In this document: in pieces, positions 40,532 to 46,330 of the stretch
Layout of the letters: every line of letters starts with the position of its first letter
Position numbering within the stretch: position 1 is the stretch's first letter
Assembly (NCBI GenBank): GCA_024229615.1
Contig: JAAESG010000089.1
Coordinates: 1 to 46,330 of the forward strand
Reading direction: 5' to 3'
Length of the DNA stretch: 46,330 nucleotides
Source of the DNA: Gammaproteobacteria bacterium
GTDB taxonomy: Bacteria > Pseudomonadota > Gammaproteobacteria > GCA-001735895
Program-made: the position numbers and the translations under genes
Notes under the pieces: model-generated
Databases searched by the model: none
What the model was told of the DNA's origin: nothing
The model's input: only the letters and a program-made list of their open reading frames with translations

Positions 40532-41677
40532 TTACGCGGGTGGATGCAGCAGGTTGTGATGACCGAGATTTTGCAGCAGGCGCTCTCCACAAAGCGCCAT
40601 GGTCGTGTCGAGTTCGCGGTAAATGATGTCCAGCGCCTGCTCGACTCCGGCTTCGCCTCTTGCACCCAGGCCATAGATGAAGGCACGACCGATGTAAGTG
40701 CTTTTTGCGCCGAGGCAAACCGCCTTCAGTACATCCTGCCCCGAGCGGATGCCGCCGTCGAAATGGACTTCAATATCCTTGCCGACTTCGGCGACGATTT
40801 CAGCCAGCGCGCTGATCGATGAACGTGCGCCGTCGAGTTGGCGCCCGCCATGATTGGAGACGACGATGGCATCGGCGCCGGCTTTCGCCGCCATGCGTGC
40901 ATCTTCCGGATCGAGTATCCCTTTGATAATCAATTTACCGCCCCAGCGCTCCTTGATCCAGTCGATGTCCTGCCAGGACAACTTGGGATCAAACTGATCT
41001 GCGGTCCATGACGACAACGAAGACAAATCGCCAACCCCCTTGACATGGCCGATGATATTCCTGAAACCATAACGACGGGTGGTGAGCATGTTCAAGCACC
41101 AGCGGGGCCGGCTGATGACCTGTAGTGCGGCGTTGAGGGTCGGCTTGGGTGGTGCGCTTAAACCGTTACGGATGTCGTTGTGGCGCTGGCCGAGGATCTG
41201 CAGGTCGAGAGTTAACATCAGTGCGCTGCAGCCGGCATGCTTGGCGCGATCGATCAGGCGACCGATAAAATCACGGTCTTTCATGACGTAGAGTTGAAAC
41301 CAGAAGGGTTTACTAGTGTGTTCGGCAACATCTTCTATGGAGCATATGCTCATCGTCGACAGCGTGAATGGCACGCCAAACTTTTCCGCCGCGCGCGCTG
41401 CCTTGATTTCACCGTCAGGGTGTTGCATACCGGTCAGGCCGACGGGTGCCAGCGCTACTGGCATCGCCACGGGTTGACCGATCATTTCCGATTTTACCGA
41501 GCGATCGGTAATATCGACGGCAACACGCTGGCGCAGCTTGATATCCTGAAAATCGGTTTCGTTGGCGCGGTAGGTTGACTGGGTCCACGAACCTGAATCG
41601 GCGTACTCGTAAAACATTCGCGGTACACGACTACGCGCCAGTTTCTGTAGATCTTTGATATCACAAATTGCGCTCAT
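40532..41677 (-). CDS. lldD: FMN-dependent L-lactate/alpha-hydroxy-acid dehydrogenase
   Basis: Start taken at ATG 41677 (MSAICDIKDLQKLARSRVP), which has AGGGGGC upstream; 381 residues. Typical motifs: FYEYADSGSWTQSTYRAN, PVALAPVGLTGMQHPDGE, FWFQLYVMKDRDF, catalytic His and Arg in VVSNHGGRQLDG, and FDGGIRSGQDVLKA for FMN phosphate binding. It oxidises an alpha-hydroxy acid, most likely L-lactate, at the inner membrane and passes electrons to the quinone pool. The substrate assignment within the family is tentative. It diverges from the ABC exporter genes. Confidence 0.88.
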   Translation of the reverse strand: MSAICDIKDLQKLARSRVPRMFYEYADSGSWTQSTYRANETDFQDIKLRQRVAVDITDRSVKSEMIGQPVAMPVALAPVGLTGMQHPDGEIKAARAAEKFGVPFTLSTMSICSIEDVAEHTSKPFWFQLYVMKDRDFIGRLIDRAKHAGCSALMLTLDLQILGQRHNDIRNGLSAPPKPTLNAALQVISRPRWCLNMLTTRRYGFRNIIGHVKGVGDLSSLSSWTADQFDPKLSWQDIDWIKERWGGKLIIKGILDPEDARMAAKAGADAIVVSNHGGRQLDGARSSISALAEIVAEVGKDIEVHFDGGIRSGQDVLKAVCLGAKSTYIGRAFIYGLGARGEAGVEQALDIIYRELDTTMALCGERLLQNLGHHNLLHPPA

Positions 41678-41796
41678 GCAAGCCCCCTTATTTATGCGCG
41701 TCAAGTTTACTTGAATCGAGGGTTAAATCCATTAGCCACCACAAAACGTAATATTCATTATTGTGCCTGAATGAATTCGGTTAGCATTTGTTCGCT

Positions 41797-42459
41797 ATGC
41801 TTAAAATTACTCGTTTATCCAAGTCCTACCAGTACGCCGACATCAGACAAGTCGTGCTGCAACAGCTCGACTTTGAGATGTCTGCATCTACATCGGTTGC
41901 CCTGTTGGGCGAGAGTGGTAGCGGCAAGTCGACGCTGTTGCACCTGATTGCGGGACTCGACCGTCCCGATACCGGTGAAATCCTGTTCGACGGGCATCGT
42001 ATACACTCGGATTCGGAATCGGCCCTGGCCGCGCTACGGCGTTCGAGCTTGAGTTTGGTATTTCAGCAATTTCACCTGATATCAACGCTGACCATCCTCG
42101 ACAATATACGTATTCAGGCTGCTCTGTGCCAGCGGCAGGATTCGGCTTACCAAGCCGAATTGATCGATCGCCTGGGCCTGGGGGACCAGCTTGACAAGTA
42201 TCCTCACCAGTTGTCACGCGGTCAGCAACAAAGGGTCGCGATCGCACGTTCCTTGCTGCACAAACCTCAGCTGGTGCTCGCCGATGAGCCGACCGGGAAT
42301 CTCGACGAAAACTCGAGTCTGGAAGTCATGGGTTTGTTTAGCGACCTGGTTAAACAGGCCGGTAGTAGCCTGTTGATGGTGACTCACAGTCGTGCCATGG
42401 CCGAGTTCATGGATCGGCGTGTCAGTCTGCATAACGGTAAACTGGCAGAGACCGAGTGA
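41797..42459 (+). CDS. ABC transporter ATP-binding protein (LolD/AttE type)
   Basis: Start taken as ATG 41797 (MLKITRLSKSYQ). Walker A is GESGSGKST, the signature motif is LSRGQQQRVAIA (a variant of LSGGQ), Walker B is LVLADEPTGNLD and the switch His is in MVTHS. The subfamily is that of LolD/MacB-type exporters. The stop overlaps the permease GTG (GTGA), so they are coupled. Confidence 0.93.
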   Translation: MLKITRLSKSYQYADIRQVVLQQLDFEMSASTSVALLGESGSGKSTLLHLIAGLDRPDTGEILFDGHRIHSDSESALAALRRSSLSLVFQQFHLISTLTILDNIRIQAALCQRQDSAYQAELIDRLGLGDQLDKYPHQLSRGQQQRVAIARSLLHKPQLVLADEPTGNLDENSSLEVMGLFSDLVKQAGSSLLMVTHSRAMAEFMDRRVSLHNGKLAETE

Positions 42460-44960
42460 AACAGGGGTTCCTCTGGATACTGAAGGCCTTGCTGAGCCAT
42501 TACTGGCGTCATCCCTGGCAGACTCTGTTCCTGGTTATCGGTCTGGTTGCCGGCGTCGGCCTCTGGTCCGCGGTACAAATCATCAATCATCACGCCGAGA
42601 CCAGCTACCGTCAGGCGCAAAGACTGCTCGGGGCGCAGGCGAACTACTGGATTCGCAGCCGTGGCGAACAGGGCATCGAACAGTCCTTGTATATCAAGCT
42701 ACGCCGCGATGGTTTCCGACAGGTATTTCCGTTGATCGAGCTAGAAGTCAGTACCGCGGCCGGGGTGTCGATCAGTGTCATAGCGACCGATCTGTTGGCA
42801 CTGACAGATGACGCGTTTGATGTCGGGCAGTCGACGCAGGATTTCAGCGAAACATGGCTGAACTTCGTGCAGCCCCCGTACCGCGCCTGGGTGCCTGCGG
42901 TTGTGGCCAATGAACTCGGCCTCGAAGCGGGAGAACGACTCGAATTACGCGACGGGCGACGCCTGCCTCCGGCACTGATCCAGGTGCGTCAGCAACAGGG
43001 GCGGCGCGTGCTGGTCGATATCGGTGCCGCGCAGGCCTTGTCGGGCAACAAGCGTCTTAGTTACCTCGCCGTAGGCAGGATAGAACCGCAAGAACTCAAG
43101 CGACTGGCAGCAAGCTTGCCGGATCATATGCAACTGATCGAGAACCAGCAGCATCTCGATTTGCGGGAATTGACGCAAAGTCTGCATAGCCATCTGACCG
43201 CGATGAGCCTGCTGTCGTTTGCAGTTGGCTTGTTCATCGTATTCAACGCGGTGCGTTTCTCGCTTTGGTACCGGCGTGCGACTTTGCTCGATCTGCGCCT
43301 GATGGGTTGCGATTTGTACCAACTGTTAGCCGCAATCCTGCTCGAAACCCTGTTCTGGAGCCTGCTTGGAACCGCGCTCGGGTTTGCGCTTGGCATCGGC
43401 CTGGCACACATCCTGTTGCCCAGTCTCGGCGCCAGTCTGCAAAGTCTTTACGACGCCGTGGTGGAGACTAATCTCGGTTTGAGTCCGTGGACTTTGCTAG
43501 AGGCCTGGAGTATTACCCTGTTCGGCCTGGTCTGGGCGCTGGCCTGGCCACTTTACCGGCTGCTGCGCCGATCCAGTCTTGAATCTGCTCGCAGCGATAC
43601 CCTGCTCGAAGACGAAGCCGGTGCGCGGCGCCAGCTGGCGCTGGCAGCGATAGGGTTGGCCCTGCTGGCAGGTATTTTCTATACGCGTATCGAAACCGTG
43701 TTCGAAGGGTTCGTGGTGCTCGGCCTGGTACTATTTGCAGCGGCATGGATACTGCCAGTCCTACTCGCAACGGGCTTGCGCCTGGTCGCCGGTTTGTTAC
43801 CCACGCGATTATTACTGGGACGCTGGATGGTCAGCGATGGCTGGTCGCAGTTGCCGGCGTTTCGTAGCGCAATGATGGCGCTGCTGCTGGCGCTAACCGC
43901 GAATCTCGGTGTCGGTACCCTGGTGGACAGTTTTCGCAGCGCCTTTGTCGGCTGGCTCGAAGTTCGCCAAAGTGCCGATATTTACTTGCGTGCGCCGAAT
44001 ATCAGCTATGCGCAGTTGAGGGATGCGCCGGGTAGTTCATCCTGGCTCGCCGACAGTCATCATCGAATCGGAATCAACACGCGCTGGCGCGACCGGCCGA
44101 CGCTGCTGCGTGGCGCCGATACGCGTGCACCCGATAGCTTGACATTTCCATTGTCCCGATGGCGGGGCGAGAGCGCCGAGTTGGCACTCAAGGCCTGGCG
44201 CGAACAGGAATCGAAGATTCTGATTAACGAGCAAGTCCATTTTCTGGCCGCGGTAGAGCCAGGTGACAGCGTGACCCTGCCAACCGATCTAGGCCCACGT
44301 GAATTCGAGGTGGTCGGAGTGTTTTACGACTACGGTAATCCGTACTTTCAGTTCTATCTGCCCGATCATGTCCTCGCGAGTTACTGGAATCATTACTTTT
44401 CACGCGGGATCGCATTGTGGTTAAACAAGGACAATAATGCTTCGATGCAACAGGCCGAAGCCAGCCTGAAAGCGCTCGGTGCGCAACCGGGCGACTGGAT
44501 CTCACAAGCTGAGATGCGTAAATTATCGATCGGAATCTTCGAGCGAACTTTCACGATTACCGCGGCGATGAATGCGTTGACGATGGTGGTTGCTGCGATC
44601 GCGTTGCTAGCGTCTCTACTGGCTATTTTGCAGGAACGATTGCCTGAGTTTGCCCAGTGGCGTGCACTTGGATTGCGACAGTACGAGCAACTGCTGCTGG
44701 TTGCGACGCCGTTGCTCATTTTTTGTGTCATCGTCTGGTTGCTGTCGATTCCGCTAGGCGCTCTGTTAAGCTGGCTACTGATTCACAAGCTCAACATCAT
44801 CAGCTTTGGCTGGAGTATGCCGTTGATCTGGGAAGCTGGGCCGGCCTTGCAACTCGTGCTGCTGGTTTTTCTGATCTGTGCATTGACCCTGATGCTGGTT
44901 GCCTGGCAGTGGCGGCGTCGCATGTCGCTCGCGCTGGCGCAACTCGGAGAGATGGTTTAG
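42456..44960 (+). CDS. FtsX-like ABC transporter permease, duplicated (AttF-AttG type)
   Basis: 834 residues. One N-terminal helix (TLFLVIGLVAGVGLWSAVQ), a large periplasmic domain (~45-240), a four-helix FtsX block (~240-470), a second periplasmic domain (~500-690) and a terminal FtsX block (from about 700). Two permease halves are thus in one chain. With the ATPase upstream and the AttH-like lipocalin downstream, it matches the attEFGH layout. Type VII ABC exporters move lipids or lipoproteins out of the inner membrane; the cargo here is unknown. Confidence 0.88.
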   Translation: MKQGFLWILKALLSHYWRHPWQTLFLVIGLVAGVGLWSAVQIINHHAETSYRQAQRLLGAQANYWIRSRGEQGIEQSLYIKLRRDGFRQVFPLIELEVSTAAGVSISVIATDLLALTDDAFDVGQSTQDFSETWLNFVQPPYRAWVPAVVANELGLEAGERLELRDGRRLPPALIQVRQQQGRRVLVDIGAAQALSGNKRLSYLAVGRIEPQELKRLAASLPDHMQLIENQQHLDLRELTQSLHSHLTAMSLLSFAVGLFIVFNAVRFSLWYRRATLLDLRLMGCDLYQLLAAILLETLFWSLLGTALGFALGIGLAHILLPSLGASLQSLYDAVVETNLGLSPWTLLEAWSITLFGLVWALAWPLYRLLRRSSLESARSDTLLEDEAGARRQLALAAIGLALLAGIFYTRIETVFEGFVVLGLVLFAAAWILPVLLATGLRLVAGLLPTRLLLGRWMVSDGWSQLPAFRSAMMALLLALTANLGVGTLVDSFRSAFVGWLEVRQSADIYLRAPNISYAQLRDAPGSSSWLADSHHRIGINTRWRDRPTLLRGADTRAPDSLTFPLSRWRGESAELALKAWREQESKILINEQVHFLAAVEPGDSVTLPTDLGPREFEVVGVFYDYGNPYFQFYLPDHVLASYWNHYFSRGIALWLNKDNNASMQQAEASLKALGAQPGDWISQAEMRKLSIGIFERTFTITAAMNALTMVVAAIALLASLLAILQERLPEFAQWRALGLRQYEQLLLVATPLLIFCVIVWLLSIPLGALLSWLLIHKLNIISFGWSMPLIWEAGPALQLVLLVFLICALTLMLVAWQWRRRMSLALAQLGEMV

Positions 44961-46063
44961 TGCGATTGGTTTCTCTCATTTTCGGTGCTTTGTTCAGCTG
45001 CACGTTGCAAGCCCAGGATTTGCTCGAAGACTTGCGTAACCACGGGGATGGCTTTGCACAGGTGATGCCCGGCGCGACACTGAAATTTCCGCGTGATCAC
45101 GGCCCGCATCCGGATTACCGAATCGAGTGGTGGTATCTGACCGCTAACCTGAACGATCGGGAAGGACGTCACTGGGGCTTGCAATGGACCTTGTTCCGTC
45201 AGTCACTGAGTCCGCAACGGACGGGCTCGGAAATGCTAACTCCGGACTGGCAAAGCAACCAGATCTGGATGGCGCATGCCGCCATTACAACCCCCGATGG
45301 TCACTTCCATGAGCAACGCTTTGCCCGTGGTGACATCGGCCAGGCGGGCGTAACCGATATCGCAGGTGACGGTTATTTCAACGCGTGGATGGATGACTGG
45401 GAATGGCGCTCGAACAGCACCGTGTTACTTCCCGCCAGACTAGTTTTCAGCGTTGATGATCGTCGCATCGATTTGCGGCTGGAGGCCAATGGCCCGCTGA
45501 TCAGAAACGGCGTCGATGGTTATAGCCAGAAATCGCCCCAGGGGCAGGCCAGCTATTACTATAGCCAGCCGCATATCCGTGTCAACGGCACGGTTACTCA
45601 TGGCCACGACGAAACCTGTCTCGAAGGTCAGGGCTGGCTCGACCGCGAATGGAGTTCACAGGCGCTAGCCGATAATCAACAGGGCTGGGACTGGTTTTCA
45701 TTACACTTGAATGATGGTCACAAACTCATGGTTTACCAGTTGCGCCACGACGGTGGCGAGCACTGGCTCAGCGGCAGCTGGGTCGATCCGCAGGGCGATG
45801 GTTTATTGCTTGAAGGCAATGCCATAGATTTGAAACCGACCCAGAGCCGCAATGTTGATACGGGTGACGGGCAGTCACGAGTGTTACCGATGGAATGGCA
45901 ACTGGCGTTGCCCGGGCAGAACCGCCGTTGGCGCATACACCCACTGTATGACCAGCAATGGATGACCACGCGTATTCCCTATTGGGAAGGCGTGGTCCTG
46001 GTAGATGACGAGCAGGGCAGTCCGGTCGGCGTCGGCTACATGGAGCTCACCGGTTACCGGTAA
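44960..46063 (+). CDS. AttH/CrtC-like lipocalin-domain protein
   Basis: GTG start at 44960 overlapping the permease stop (TAGTG); the track's 44657 start is an artefact. A short signal peptide (VSLIFGALFSCTLQAQD) is followed by the two-part beta-barrel typical of carotenoid 1,2-hydratase/AttH proteins: YRIEWWYLTANLND, WTLFRQSL, GQGWLDREWSSQAL, GWDWFSLHLNDG and RIPYWEGVVLV. No carotenoid genes lie nearby, so the AttH role with the ABC exporter is preferred over hydratase activity. About 367 residues. Confidence 0.88.
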   Translation: MRLVSLIFGALFSCTLQAQDLLEDLRNHGDGFAQVMPGATLKFPRDHGPHPDYRIEWWYLTANLNDREGRHWGLQWTLFRQSLSPQRTGSEMLTPDWQSNQIWMAHAAITTPDGHFHEQRFARGDIGQAGVTDIAGDGYFNAWMDDWEWRSNSTVLLPARLVFSVDDRRIDLRLEANGPLIRNGVDGYSQKSPQGQASYYYSQPHIRVNGTVTHGHDETCLEGQGWLDREWSSQALADNQQGWDWFSLHLNDGHKLMVYQLRHDGGEHWLSGSWVDPQGDGLLLEGNAIDLKPTQSRNVDTGDGQSRVLPMEWQLALPGQNRRWRIHPLYDQQWMTTRIPYWEGVVLVDDEQGSPVGVGYMELTGYR

Positions 46064-46116
46064 ATCGCACAGGTGGCCACCAACGGTGGGCTATCATTCT
46101 CGCCAGCGCGATAATC

Positions 46117-46299
46117 TTACGGTTCCCAGTCACCGAGTTTTCGAGCGGAAAGCTCAAGAAGTGGTATCTGCTGCCGATAGTTGACTAGTAACCGGAATCC
46201 GTGGGTCCATAACAGCGCATAACGCAAGCCTTTGATCACACAGCGGTTCAAAAAATACCCGCTTAACCTATGGGTGAAGCTCAGATTTTTTGATTCCAC
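46117..46299 (-). CDS. small basic protein of unknown function (60 aa)
   Basis: GTG-started frame, MESKNLSFTHRLSGYFLNRC with the ending RQQIPLLELSARKLGDW. The ending loosely recalls the DUF1127 pattern (RQxLxxLDxxxLxDIG). No ribosome binding site is obvious and the window ends just upstream, so it is uncertain. Confidence 0.35.
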   Translation of the reverse strand: MESKNLSFTHRLSGYFLNRCVIKGLRYALLWTHGFRLLVNYRQQIPLLELSARKLGDWEP

Positions 46300-46330
46300 T
46301 GTGAAATCAAATTGTTACGCTCTGCATCCG

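Noticed and set aside
1-46330. CRISPR arrays, tRNA or rRNA genes, phage genes
   Set aside because: None recognised on reading both strands; no regularly spaced repeats and no integrase or capsid-like proteins.

Overview
The window looks like a chromosomal segment of a gammaproteobacterium, probably marine or sedimentary and uncultured. This rests on moderate GC, gammaproteobacterial-style gene content and nir synteny, and REP/RAYT and MITE-like remnants; no rRNA, tRNA or phylogenetic marker is present to fix the taxon. Its core, about 10.1-36.2 kb, is an NO/nitrite respiration island that would take nitrite to N2O. No nar, nap or nos genes are visible.

Layout. 0-10 kb is a mixed, partly decayed region: a partial alpha/beta hydrolase, an internally deleted MetE-like gene, a sirtuin, a truncated RAYT transposase, a frameshifted solute-binding protein followed by a six-PAS sensor kinase, an AT-rich two-gene insert (cupin and cyclase), an M23-like lipoprotein and a glycerophosphodiesterase. 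10.1-16.3 kb holds a DNR-type regulator and a convergent haem d1 operon nirE-C-F-D-L-(GH fusion)-J. 16.4-20.6 kb holds two bacteriohemerythrins, an unusual haem-copper oxidase homologue, a SCO protein, a periplasmic unknown and a tiny membrane ORF. 20.9-27.4 kb holds a second haem-copper enzyme of the sNOR (NorS/NorY) kind with small subunit, CtaB and SenC, then a cytochrome b/ferredoxin/MvhD fusion with a periplasmic partner. 27.4-29.5 kb holds an MFS transporter, a MITE-like palindrome and a frameshifted SnoaL-like gene. 29.8-36.1 kb is the nirS operon: nirS, a fused NirT, a cupredoxin, nirN, a DUF420/CtaM-like protein and a small membrane protein. 36.4-46.3 kb is more ordinary: a DUF6602-like protein with a proline-rich tail, an acyl-CoA synthetase, a small membrane protein, an FMN-dependent lactate dehydrogenase, an AttEFGH-like ABC exporter and a small ORF.

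How it works together. NirS reduces nitrite to NO. NirE/C/F/D/L/GH/J and NirN supply haem d1. NirT and the cupredoxin could feed electrons to NirS. The two haem-copper proteins lack the active-site tyrosine of O2 reductases and are best read as non-canonical NO reductases; the hemerythrins may bind or buffer NO. Four perfect FNR/DNR boxes (TTGAY-N4-RTCAA) and one with a single mismatch sit upstream of the hemerythrins, nirE, nirS, the sNOR operon and the cytochrome b fusion. At most of them a -10-like hexamer lies exactly where a class II activator site centred at -41.5 predicts, which ties the island to the regulator encoded at 10.1 kb.

The most novel-looking item is the cytochrome b/ferredoxin/MvhD fusion at 25.3-26.8 kb with its periplasmic partner. 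The pair of divergent non-canonical NO reductase candidates and their tiny membrane proteins come next.
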